Shown here one piece after another: positions 1 to 8,500 of a stretch of DNA of 64,000 bases. Numbering within the stretch: position 1 is the first letter of the stretch; every line of letters starts with the position of its first letter. The stretch covers positions 1 to 64,000 of the forward strand of contig JAVBNN010000023.1 in assembly GCA_031551525.1 (NCBI GenBank). The letters run 5' to 3'. This DNA is from JAVBNN01 sp031551525 (GTDB taxonomy: Bacteria; Bacillota; Negativicutes; Acidaminococcales; JAISLQ01). The notes under the pieces are model-generated. The model saw nothing but the letters and a program-made list of their open reading frames with translations, was not told the origin of the DNA and did not search any database. The position numbers and the translations under genes are program-made.

Positions 1-152
1 GCGTAGCAAACGGGCAGACTATACAAAAAAAGAAATTGCTGGCAGTGGGATAAAACAGCGCAGTCGGACTTACACAAGCGCCAGGGACGCAAATAACACA
101 AAAATATGTATAAAAACTGAAGAGAGATACTTATGTCTACAGTCTAAAAAGA
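1..152. other. left edge, no supportable gene
   Basis: All three plus-strand frames either stop early or run through the hairpin that follows, and no start codon with a ribosome binding site is visible. It may hold the end of a plus-strand gene that begins before the window, because a plus-strand terminator follows, but I cannot choose a frame. Confidence 0.3.
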
Positions 153-181
153 AAAACCCGGATTTACCGGGTTTTCCTTTT
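153..181 (+). terminator. rho-independent terminator
   Basis: A perfect 9-bp stem (aaaacccgg / ccgggtttt) with a 5-nt loop is followed by a T-rich run. It would end a plus-strand transcript entering from the left, before the PPOX gene. Confidence 0.75.
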
Positions 182-261
182 TTCGGCATTTTTGGCTTTA
201 CATTAGCGGCTGCCTGCCCTACAATGTAAACAGTCCAAGCCGTGAGCCGGAGGGTTATGCC

Positions 262-732
262 ATGAGAAGAAAAGACCGTGAAATCACCGATTATAATGAA
301 AAAGTCGCTATCATACAAAGATGCGAAGTTTGCCGCCTTGGTATGATCGATGGAGACAGCCTCTATATCGTGCCGCTCAACTTTGGTTTTGAAGCTCAAA
401 ACGGCGATTTGACGCTATATTTTCACGGTGCGTTGGAAGGACGGAAAATAGATGTCTTAAAGAAAACCCCCCAGGTATGTTTTGAATTTGACCGTGGACA
501 CGAGCTTATACGGGCAGCAACTGCCAGTGCTCACAGTTTCCGTTATGAAAGCGTCATCGGCACAGGCCGGGTGAAGTTTATAAATGATACAGACGAAAAA
601 CGGCATGCCTTGAAAAAACTCATGCTGCATATGGCCGGAAGCGATGATTTTACTTTCAGTGAAAACGAACTGGCGCGGGTCGCAGTTTTTAAAGTGCAAG
701 CAGTAGAATTTTCCGCAAAACGCCACCCCTAA
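262..732 (+). CDS. pyridoxamine 5'-phosphate oxidase-family flavin-binding protein (NimA-like)
   Basis: A 156-residue cytoplasmic protein of the split-barrel, FMN-binding PPOX-like fold, closest by eye to the small nitroimidazole-resistance (NimA-like) group. The N-terminal half has the family pattern: a short helix, a strand with CEVCRLGM, then strands carrying YIVPLNFGF and LYFHGA followed by GRKIDVLKK, which typically contacts flavin phosphate. A GGAGGG ribosome site lies just upstream of the ATG. The gene stands alone between two terminators. The substrate is unknown: family members reduce or bind flavins, haem or nitro compounds, and no pathway neighbour narrows it. Confidence 0.85.
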   Translation: MRRKDREITDYNEKVAIIQRCEVCRLGMIDGDSLYIVPLNFGFEAQNGDLTLYFHGALEGRKIDVLKKTPQVCFEFDRGHELIRAATASAHSFRYESVIGTGRVKFINDTDEKRHALKKLMLHMAGSDDFTFSENELARVAVFKVQAVEFSAKRHP

Positions 733-771
733 ATACCACCGCCCGGCAACTACCCTGCCGGGTATTTGTTT
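731..771 (+). terminator. rho-independent terminator of the PPOX gene
   Basis: The arms aaatacc...cccggca and tgccgggtattt form a long stem starting at the stop codon, followed by gtttttg. Confidence 0.8.
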
Positions 772-909
772 TTGTCATGCTCCGCAAACAATACAACCAG
801 TAAGACAGCGGCCTGTATTTTTATTTTGTCGGCAAGAGGAAAAACAAACTCCGTATAGAATACAATAATTATATATTGTTTTAAAATATACATAAAAAGG
901 AGTTTCCAC

Positions 910-1791
910 ATGAAGAAAATCATCATTACTGTTGTCGCTCTGCTCATTCTTCTTCCAGCAGCACTCGTCAGCGCCGCGCCGCTTGACGGAAAGATTAACC
1001 GCACCGGCCCTCAACGGCCCGCCACAGCCAAAGATCTGGTCGACGCGGCAACGCGCGCGCTTATCCACGGCAACAACGACCAGGTTGTCGTCTACGCCAC
1101 AAAAGCTATCGACCTTGACAAAAAAAATAGCACTGCGTACGCACTACGCGGCATAGCCTATTATAACCTCAGAAAAGGAGACCTCTCCCTGACTGACTTT
1201 GATTCTGCCATAAAACTTGAGCCGACAGACAGCCTGTTATATTACGGTCGCGGCAATATACAGCTTTACCGCATGCAATACGAAAAAGCGGTTGAAGATT
1301 ATTCAAAGACCATCGAACTGGACCCCGACATGCAACTTGCCTATTGCAGCCGTGCACTCTCCTTTGAGGCTTTGAAGAAATATGATTCTGCTATATCCGA
1401 TTATACCCAGGCTATCTCACTCAAACCGGCTGATCCTTTCCCGTACTATGCCCGCGCCCTGCTCCTTGAAGATAAAGGCCAGCATAATGACGCCATAGCC
1501 GACCTCAGTAAAGCAATAGAAAACGATCCCCAAAATGCCAACTACTATTACCAGCGCGGCCTTATTTACTTCGGACAAAGCGCAACCAGCAAAGCTCTCT
1601 CCGACTTCAATAAATCCATAGAACTCGACCCGCAGAGCCCGAATGCTTACGGCCAAAGGGGTATGCTAGAAGAGCTGGGGAATGACAAAATGGCCGCCAA
1701 AGGCGACTATGCCAACTTTTTGCACTACGCTCCCAAAAGCCACCCCGCTTATGCACAAATACAAAAACTGTATGATGCTTTGAACAAATAA
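910..1791 (+). CDS. exported tetratricopeptide-repeat protein
   Basis: A 293-residue protein with a clear signal peptide: positively charged MKK, a hydrophobic core to about residue 20, and a likely cut after VSAA. The rest is six to seven tandem TPR units (34 residues each). Their signature is repeated, for example AYALRGIAYYNLRKGD, YYGRGNIQLYRMQY and AYCSRALSFEALKKYDSAISDY. TPR arrays bind other proteins, so this is probably a periplasmic or cell-surface scaffold; no partner can be named. A strong AAGGAG site precedes the ATG. The last 30 residues (GDY..FL..A...HPA...I) resemble the C-terminus of the DUF805 protein that follows, suggesting shared ancestry of the two tails. Confidence 0.85.
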   Translation: MKKIIITVVALLILLPAALVSAAPLDGKINRTGPQRPATAKDLVDAATRALIHGNNDQVVVYATKAIDLDKKNSTAYALRGIAYYNLRKGDLSLTDFDSAIKLEPTDSLLYYGRGNIQLYRMQYEKAVEDYSKTIELDPDMQLAYCSRALSFEALKKYDSAISDYTQAISLKPADPFPYYARALLLEDKGQHNDAIADLSKAIENDPQNANYYYQRGLIYFGQSATSKALSDFNKSIELDPQSPNAYGQRGMLEELGNDKMAAKGDYANFLHYAPKSHPAYAQIQKLYDALNK

Positions 1792-1799
1792 ATATTGTA

Positions 1800-1834
1800 A
1801 GTAAAAGACGGCCTTGAGCCGTCTTTTACTTTTG
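1800..1834 (+). terminator. rho-independent terminator of the TPR gene
   Basis: A 13-bp stem (agtaaaagacggc / gccgtcttttact), a cttga loop, then a T-run. Confidence 0.85.
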
Positions 1835-2240
1835 GGGCAGCAGGAAAAACACCCGGCACCTAGAATATATTCAACAAATGCTACTGTCACAGGAGTTCCG
1901 GGGAGGAGGTTTCTTATCTTGCCGTCCGCCTTATTTTTTCCTGCTGAATACCGCTCTTGACTCGACCTAGCAGGAAGCCCGCCTCTTGAAAAAATCTTTT
2001 AACGGCACGATACCGTAAGTACATTTGTTTTTCTTGCTCCACAGGCAACTACTGTCGCAGCCTATAACCGCCACGGGCTATCATGCGTTTTTACCTGACG
2101 TCTTCTCTGACAATAGCTAACTCGCTTATCGGCTTTGGCTGCAAACGGACGAAAGTGCCTCGCGGTACTTGGCCGCTTACCCAAAAGCTGACTTGTTAAC
2201 AAATAAAATGCCCGCCTGATTCATGTGAGGAGATTTAGCC
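1835..2240. other. intergenic region without a supportable gene
   Basis: About 400 bp. Plus-strand frames are partly open and codon-like between about 2050 and 2220 but broken by stops, and the one GGAGGAGG site (near 1903) is followed only by a TTG-started frame of 13 codons. It may be decayed coding sequence; I cannot assign a family. Confidence 0.3.
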
Positions 2241-2795
2241 ATGGCACGCACTATTCCCCGCCTATTTTCCTTTAAAGGAAGATTAAATAGAAAAGCCTAT
2301 ACCACTTCTGTGTTCATCGGCTTTAGCCTGTCACTCGCTTTCTTTTTTCTGTTAGGCGCTATCAGCAAGACTTTCGGTACGAAACTCCCCGATACTTTTG
2401 TAGCGATTCTTGGGCTTTCTTTCTTTTTTGTAAATATTCCCCTCTTCATCTTCGCCCTGGCAGCCCAGGTCAGGCGGCTGCACGACCTCAACCGCCCTGG
2501 CTGGCACGCGCTTATGGATTTTATTCCTCTGGCCAACATATATTTTAATTTCCAACTGTTTTTGCAAAAAGGCACTAGTGGCCCCAATCAATACGGCCCT
2601 GATCCGCTCGACACATCCGCCTACGCCCCGCCCAGCGGTTCTGCCGACGCTTTCGCCGTCAGCGCGGCTTTGCACGAAAAAAACGGCGACCTGGCGCTGG
2701 CACGCGCCGACTACGAAACATTTCTTTTGCTGGCCAGCCCTGACCATCCCGCCCGCCCAATCATCGAACGGCGGCTGGCTGTTTTCCCCAAATAA
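2241..2795 (+). CDS. DUF805 membrane protein with TPR-like tail
   Basis: A 184-residue protein. The first 115 residues are a DUF805 domain: the typical opening F.F.GRLNRKAY, then three to four hydrophobic helices (about residues 22-42, 52-75 and 90-108), and the conserved VRRLHDLNRPGW segment between helices. DUF805 proteins are inner-membrane proteins of unknown role. Residues about 145-184 form one soluble TPR-like helix pair (GDLALARADYETFLLLA...HPARPIIERRL) matching the end of the TPR protein upstream. An AGGAG ribosome site precedes the ATG. It has its own terminator, so it is probably monocistronic. Confidence 0.85.
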   Translation: MARTIPRLFSFKGRLNRKAYTTSVFIGFSLSLAFFFLLGAISKTFGTKLPDTFVAILGLSFFFVNIPLFIFALAAQVRRLHDLNRPGWHALMDFIPLANIYFNFQLFLQKGTSGPNQYGPDPLDTSAYAPPSGSADAFAVSAALHEKNGDLALARADYETFLLLASPDHPARPIIERRLAVFPK

Positions 2796-2806
2796 AACCA
2801 TTACAT

Positions 2807-2838
2807 AAAAAATACGCCCGTGAGGGCGTATTTTGTTA
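2807..2838. terminator. bidirectional terminator
   Basis: An 11-bp stem (aaaatacgccc / gggcgtatttt) with a gtga (GNRA-type) tetraloop and T-runs on both strands. It serves the DUF805 gene on the plus strand and the convergent 5'-nucleotidase gene on the minus strand. Confidence 0.85.
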
Positions 2839-2867
2839 TACCGGCTACAGTAGACCCTGTTTCCTAT

Positions 2868-4496
2868 TCATGACGCGTTGGCTAACGGCACATCCTTTTG
2901 CAGCCGTCCGTCATCTTCAACGCGTAAGATTTGGGCTTTTTTTACCGCGTCGCTCACAATGTCACGCAGCACAATATTAGTATTAGTAAAATCTTTGCCT
3001 TGTCGGAACATGGTGTAACCGTCGCCGCCATCCGCCATAAAATCGTTCACTGCGACTTTATAGAGTTTGGCCGGCTCCAGCAGGCTCCCATCCCCCATGG
3101 TCACACTAACAATCCGCTCCCCGGTCGGGCGTGTTTTGTTATAGGCGACTTTCAGGCCGGAATATTGCACCATACCTATCCTGTCATTATAAAGCCCGTA
3201 TTCCAGCACATCCAATATCTGCCGTCCGGTCAGGCCTACCGTCACGATAGTATTGTCAAAAGGCAGTATCTCATACAGGTGCCCCAGCGTTACAGCCCCC
3301 TTATCAAGAGGTTTTCGCAACCCGCCGCCGTTTTGAAAAGCGACATCAGCTCCGGTCGCTTCACGAATGGTATCGGAAACCCACTCGCCCAAAAGAGAAA
3401 GTTTATATCGGTCATGCGAAAGAGGCGTTTCCGCCTGTCCAAGCACGGTCTTTTCTATTGGCGCCGCTTGTTTGGCCGACTTATTGATGATTTTCTGCAC
3501 TTTCGCATCAGGAGCAAGCTTTGCCGGCACTACGTCCAGCACCTCGACTTGCGACTCTACTACCCTCTTCTCCAGCGGTGAATAAAATAACGTTACCTTA
3601 CCCAAAGCGCGCCCGCTATAACCGGCCTGCACTATGGCTATACCGTTGATCTTTCCCGCTACTTTCAGATGCGAGTGCCCGGTCACGATTGCGTCCACCA
3701 ATGGCCCCGGGGCAACCGGTGGATATACAGAAGGCTTAACCGGACCGTGGCCGCGAAAAGGCATGATCCGTTTCAGGCCATTGGCCAGGTAAGCCGCTTC
3801 GCCTTTTATCTCTGGCCCGTCTATTTCACTATCGATATGACCTAGCACTACCACTACCTGAGCCCCCTCTTTTTTGAGCTCAGGCAATAGCTTTTTCACC
3901 GTATCCAGCGCATCGGCGAAAGAAAGCTGCGCCGCCACAGACATATTGGTGGTGTAAGCGGTAGCAGGTGTAGTGATGCCGATAATGCCAACTTTTATAC
4001 CATTTGCTTCTTTTATGATATAGGGGGCGGCAAATTCCACTGGTTTACCGCTGTCTTTATAAGAAATATTTGCCGACAGGAAAGAAAACTTCGCCTCTTT
4101 GGCCCGTGCCCGCAAAACATCCAGTCCCCAGTCGAACTCGTGGTTTCCGAGCGCCATGGCGCTAAATCCCACGGCATCCATCATTTCCACTACCGGTTTA
4201 CCATAAAGGATATTTGACCTTACAGAGCCCTGAAACATATCCCCCGCACTCAAAAGCAGTGTGCCTTTAGGGTTTTTGGCCTGCTCTCCCCTGATAAAAG
4301 AGGCCAATTTAGCTCCGCCCGGTGTTTTTCCGTCTTCCAAAAGGGCTCCATGAAAATCATTTACCGTAAGAAGGTCTATACGTACTGTATCCCCGCCTGC
4401 CGCCAATGACAGCGGCATCAAGAAAAAACATAGCAACAACGCGATAAGACCACTTTTCCACATAAACACCGACCGGCTTTTATGTATTTTTTCCAT
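2868..4496 (-). CDS. secreted 5'-nucleotidase / 2',3'-cyclic phosphodiesterase (UshA family)
   Basis: 542 residues: a signal peptide (hydrophobic run ending SLAAG near residue 33), an N-terminal metallophosphatase domain, and a C-terminal 5'-nucleotidase domain. Dinuclear metal motifs are visible: VNDFHGAL, GNHEFDWG, LGHID and TGHSHLKV. The substrate-binding C domain shows QNGGGLR and LPFDNTIV. Such enzymes hydrolyse nucleotides, cyclic nucleotides or UDP-sugars outside the cytoplasmic membrane for purine and phosphate salvage. I chose the ATG at 4496 because GGAGGAG lies six bases before it; a GTG two codons upstream overlaps that site. The gene is monocistronic, with its own promoter and a shared terminator. 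Confidence 0.9.
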   Translation of the reverse strand: MEKIHKSRSVFMWKSGLIALLLCFFLMPLSLAAGGDTVRIDLLTVNDFHGALLEDGKTPGGAKLASFIRGEQAKNPKGTLLLSAGDMFQGSVRSNILYGKPVVEMMDAVGFSAMALGNHEFDWGLDVLRARAKEAKFSFLSANISYKDSGKPVEFAAPYIIKEANGIKVGIIGITTPATAYTTNMSVAAQLSFADALDTVKKLLPELKKEGAQVVVVLGHIDSEIDGPEIKGEAAYLANGLKRIMPFRGHGPVKPSVYPPVAPGPLVDAIVTGHSHLKVAGKINGIAIVQAGYSGRALGKVTLFYSPLEKRVVESQVEVLDVVPAKLAPDAKVQKIINKSAKQAAPIEKTVLGQAETPLSHDRYKLSLLGEWVSDTIREATGADVAFQNGGGLRKPLDKGAVTLGHLYEILPFDNTIVTVGLTGRQILDVLEYGLYNDRIGMVQYSGLKVAYNKTRPTGERIVSVTMGDGSLLEPAKLYKVAVNDFMADGGDGYTMFRQGKDFTNTNIVLRDIVSDAVKKAQILRVEDDGRLQKDVPLANAS

Positions 4497-4533
4497 GAAC
4501 ACTCCTCCAGTTCAATTAATTTCCTTACTTATA

Positions 4534-4562
4534 ATTATTGTTTGGCGCTATCAATTTGTCAA
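4534..4562 (-). promoter_or_regulatory. sigma70-type promoter of the 5'-nucleotidase gene
   Basis: Minus strand TTGACA, 17-bp spacer, AATAAT, about 35 bp upstream of the start codon. Confidence 0.7.
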
Positions 4563-4634
4563 ATCTAACCACACTTAAACATCTACATTTTTAGTTGAAA
4601 ACTTTTAATAAAAACCTACTTTTTTTGAATAATC

Positions 4635-4663
4635 TTGCCATAGTGTTCCGTAGTTGTTATAAT
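4635..4663 (+). promoter_or_regulatory. sigma70-type promoter of the repeat protein gene
   Basis: TTGCCA, 17-bp spacer, perfect TATAAT, 38 bp upstream of the ATG. It is divergent from the 5'-nucleotidase promoter. Confidence 0.8.
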
Positions 4664-4701
4664 TCATTTATCGCATCCCATTTACAAAGGAGAGAGTCAC
4701 A

Positions 4702-5298
4702 ATGGAAACAAACGAATTGGCATCATGCTTGACCCAATGCATACAAGGCTTTCAGCAAAATGCTGCAGGTGCGCAAAACGAATCTGATATGTCAACCCTG
4801 ATCACCTCGGTTATAGGGGAATTTGGCGGCCACGTGGCAAATCAACTGGCTGTCGGCGGCAATAATGCTGGCGGAAGCCCTCTGGCCGGCATCGCCGAAA
4901 ATCTTATCTCCGGGCTGGCTGGCGGCGGCAATAACGCTGGCGGTAGCCCTCTGGCCGACATCGCCGAAAATCTTATCTCCGGACTGGCTGGCGGCGGCAA
5001 TAACGCTGGCGGAAGCCCTCTGGTCGGCATCGCCGAAAATCTTATCTCCGGGCTGGCTGGCGGCGGCAATAACGCTGGCGGTGGCGACTTGGCCTCTATA
5101 GCAGTATCAATGCTTGCCGGACACACCGGACAACTGTCACAAGCAATGCCGGGACTGGCGCCGCAATTGGCAGAGGCCATGCAAGGCTTTCAGTCGAATG
5201 CCTCTTCAGCCCAAAATCATCAGGAAATGGGCAATATGGTCGCTTCTTTGCTGAACACCTATAAAGACCAGATCATAGGACATTTAAACGATAAATAA
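4702..5298 (+). CDS. Gly/Asn-rich repeat protein with duplicated terminal caps
   Basis: A 198-residue protein I do not recognise. Residues 50-138 are three full copies and one partial copy of a 23-residue unit built on GGGNNAGGSPL.xIAENLISGLA. The segments on either side resemble each other: residues about 12-49 (IQGFQQNAAGAQNESDM...) and 160-198 (MQGFQSNASSAQNHQEM...). The architecture is therefore cap-repeats-cap, with the caps probably arising by duplication. There is no signal peptide or membrane segment. The helix-favouring AENLISGL alternating with flexible GGGNNAGG suggests short amphipathic helices joined by linkers. It has a strong promoter, an AAGGAGAG ribosome site and its own terminator, so it is probably well expressed. 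Confidence 0.75.
   Translation: METNELASCLTQCIQGFQQNAAGAQNESDMSTLITSVIGEFGGHVANQLAVGGNNAGGSPLAGIAENLISGLAGGGNNAGGSPLADIAENLISGLAGGGNNAGGSPLVGIAENLISGLAGGGNNAGGGDLASIAVSMLAGHTGQLSQAMPGLAPQLAEAMQGFQSNASSAQNHQEMGNMVASLLNTYKDQIIGHLNDK
4849..5124 (+). repeat. 69-bp in-frame tandem repeat, 3 full and 1 degenerate copy
   Basis: Units at 4849-4917, 4918-4986 and 4987-5055 differ at only a few bases; a fourth from 5056 diverges after about 40 bp. Such repeats can gain or lose copies by slippage without changing frame. Confidence 0.9.
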
Positions 5299-5302
5299 TG
5301 TC

Positions 5303-5338
5303 AAAAAACCGGCGGTTTTTCCGCCGGTTTTTTATTTT
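5303..5338 (+). terminator. rho-independent terminator of the repeat protein gene
   Basis: A 13-bp stem (aaaaaaccggcgg / ccgccggtttttt) with a ttttt loop and a T-run, five bases after the stop codon. Confidence 0.9.
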
Positions 5339-5491
5339 AGCTGCCGCTACTGACCCTTACCATGACCACCCGCAAAGACGTTTGCGCAGGCGGCGATGTA
5401 GCGCACACTGCGGCGGCAACTACGATGGGCAGCACAGCGGTAATAACAGCGCTTATTGCCACAATTATTAATAGATCTTTACAAAGAGACT

Positions 5492-5520
5492 CCCGGGCAA
5501 GTAAACTTGCCCGGGATTTT
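5492..5520. terminator. hairpin abutting the stop codon of the activase gene
   Basis: A 10-bp stem (cccgggcaag / cttgcccggg) with a taaa loop. The T-run is good on the plus strand (attttt) but poor on the minus strand, where it sits just after the activase stop codon. It probably acts for the minus-strand gene as well. Confidence 0.6.
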
Positions 5521-8500
5521 TACGCCAACATGAGTTTTATCCGGTTGAGCTGGTTGACCTTACTGATGCCCGGATCAAAATCCAGCGATACGATATTAGC
5601 CTTGGGATAAGCAGCCTTGATCTTTTTGATCATGCCTTTGCCCATGATGTGGTTGGGCAGGCAGCCAAAAGGCTGCAGACAGACAATGTTATCCACCCCC
5701 GCCTCCAAAAGGGCGACCATTTCACCGGTCAATAGCCATCCTTCACCGGTCATATTTCCGAGCGACAGGTATTTTTTCGCCAGTCCGGCTACTTCCTCTA
5801 TATAGTGCGGCGGCGCAAAGCGACGACTGCCCGCCAACGCTGCCCGAATGTCTTTGCGCAGGTATTCGAGTACGCCAATAAAGCCATGCGCCACCAGTTT
5901 GTTAGTCAGACTGCCCGCCAAGAGATCATACCCGGCCACATTGTCATAGGCCAGGTATTGGAAAAAGTTGAGCATATCCGGCACCACAACTTCCGCGCCC
6001 TCTTTTTCCAACGTTTCTACCATATCGTTATTGGCGTGGGGATGATATTTGACCAGTATCTCACCTACTACGCCCACTTTGGGTTTTATCATGTCTTCAT
6101 GGAGCTCTATATTGTCAAAATCGGCTACCATGGACCGGACATTTTTCTTGAATACTTGAGGATTTTTACGGCATTGTTCCGCCCAGCGCTCATAGAGGGC
6201 GTTGGCCGAACCTGGCACTTTTTCATACGGCCGGGTACGGTACAATAGCTGTGACAAGAGGTCGCCATAAAGTATGGCCGCAACCATCCCCTTGAGCATG
6301 GTAAAGGACAACGAAAAACCATCGGATTTTTCGCCCCACAGTGACGCCACCGGCACTTGCCCCAATCCGGCATCTGCCAAAGCTTTTCTAATCAATGGGA
6401 TATAGTTGGTAGCGCGGCATCCGCCGCAAGTCTGGCTAAGCAGTATGGAACAGCTATCAGGGGCATATTCCTCCGACTTTAACGCACCTATCAATTGACC
6501 TGCCACAATAAGGCAAGGGTAGCAGGCGTCGTTATGTATATACTTCAGCCCTTCAGACATAGCGGCCTTCTCGTCCGCTTCCGGTATAACCAAAGCATAA
6601 CCGGCTTTTTGGAAACAGCTTTCCATAAACTGAAAATGTATGGGGGAAAGCTGCGGCGCCAGTATGGTGTGGCGTTTGGCCATTTCCTTTGTAAAGGCGT
6701 TCTTTTTATAATAATAGCGCCGCCATAATCCGGTCTTGCCCGTATCTTCCCGTTCACAGACAGCAGCCAAAAGAGAGCGCACTCTGATACGCACCGAACC
6801 GGAGTTGTTTATTTCATCCATTTTCACGCAAGTGTATATCTTTCCGCTGTGTTCGAGTATCTCCTTGACCTGGTCGCTGGTCACCGCATCCAAGCCACAG
6901 CCAAAGGAACTGAGCTGTAAAAGCTGGACATTCTTCTCGCGAGCCGCGAAAGACGCCGCCCAATAAAGGCGCGAATGGTACGTCCACTGGTCTACTACTC
7001 TAAGTGGCCCGGGCAGGTCGGCCAGATGAGTTACCGCATCCTCCGAGAGTACTGCAAAGCCGTAGCTTTTTAAGAGTTCCGGCAAGCCATGGTTTATCTT
7101 AGGATCGATGTGATAGGGACGCCCGGCCAATACTACCGCACGCAGATTCTCTTTTTTGATGCGTTCGGCAGCCATCTGCCCTTCCGTCTGAATATCTTTG
7201 TGGAAGGCCTCTTGTTCTTTATAGGCCATTTTAAGTGCGTTTTTGATTGCCCAGCGACTGAGTTTCTCGCCGGACAATTCTTCGGCAAGACGGCCCAGCA
7301 TCCCCCCCGGGTTTTGCAGTGGCAGGAATGGATGGTAAAAGGTCACTCCTTCTTCCTTCAAAATACCCATATTGGCCTCAATGGCCTCAGGATAAGATGT
7401 CACCACCGGGCAATTATAAGAGTTATTGCTGGATTCCTGTTCGCGTTTATTGAAAGGGATGGAGGGGTAAAATATCTTCTTGATTCCTTTTTGTCTGACC
7501 AAATTAATTATATGGCCATGCACCAGCTTGGCCGGGTAGCAGACGGTCTCTGAGGCAATGGTGTCCATCCCGTCTTTATAGGTGTCGTCACTGGTCGGAT
7601 CGGACAAAACTACCCGGTAGCCCAGTTCAGTAAAGAAAGTGAACCAGAAGGGATAATCTTCATACATATTAAGCGCGCGCGGTATCCCTATGGCTCCGTG
7701 CCTGGCGTTTTCCCAGCGACGTGGAATGTAGGAAAACAGCCGCCTGTATTTATAGGCATACAGATCGGGCAACCCGCTGTTTTCCTGTTTGACGCCGACG
7801 CCGCGTTCGCAGCGGTTACCTGAAGAATACTCCTCGCCGTTGGAAAACCGTTTAGTAGTTATACGGCAACTGTTCGCGCACAGCCGACAGCGGCGCGAGG
7901 TAGTGTCGGTAGAAAAATCTTCGAGTTCGTCCGGCGCCGCCAAACGGGAATACTGCTGGATGCCCGCCCGTTCCCTGGAGAGCAAAGCCGCGCCGTAGGC
8001 GCCCATCAATCCGGCAATATCCGGTCGGATGACCTCAACGCCGGTTATTTTTTCAAATGCCCTGAGTACTGCGTCGTTTTTAAATGTACCGCCCTGGACA
8101 ATGATATGTTTTCCCAGTTCGGCTATATCTTTCAGCCGGATCACTTTGAACAAAGTGTTTTTGACCACGGACACAGCAAGACCGGCGGAAATATCATCAA
8201 TACCGGCTCCTTCTTTTTGTACCTGCTTGACTTTGGAGTTTATAAATACCGTGCAGCGTGTGCCCAGATCGACCGGGCGCCGTGCCTTTACCGCAAGGCT
8301 TGCGAACTCTTCTACCGGAACGCCGTTCGACTGGGCGAATGTTTCGATAAAAGAGCCGCAACCCGATGAACAGGCCTCATTGAGCATGATGCTGTCTATC
8401 ACACCGTCTTTGACAAAAAAACTCTTCATGTCCTGCCCGCCGATATCAAGGACAAAAGTCACCTCTGGCAAAAAGTGTTTGGCGGCTTTTAAGTGGGCAA

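Noticed and set aside
70..399. Minus-strand frame opposite the first PPOX gene
   Set aside because: Crosses a terminator hairpin and lacks a ribosome site.
4849..5124. CRISPR-like array
   Set aside because: The repeats are adjacent with no unique spacers and stay in one reading frame.
4842..5180. Minus-strand Pro/Leu/Ala repeat frame
   Set aside because: Antisense shadow of the 69-bp repeat gene.
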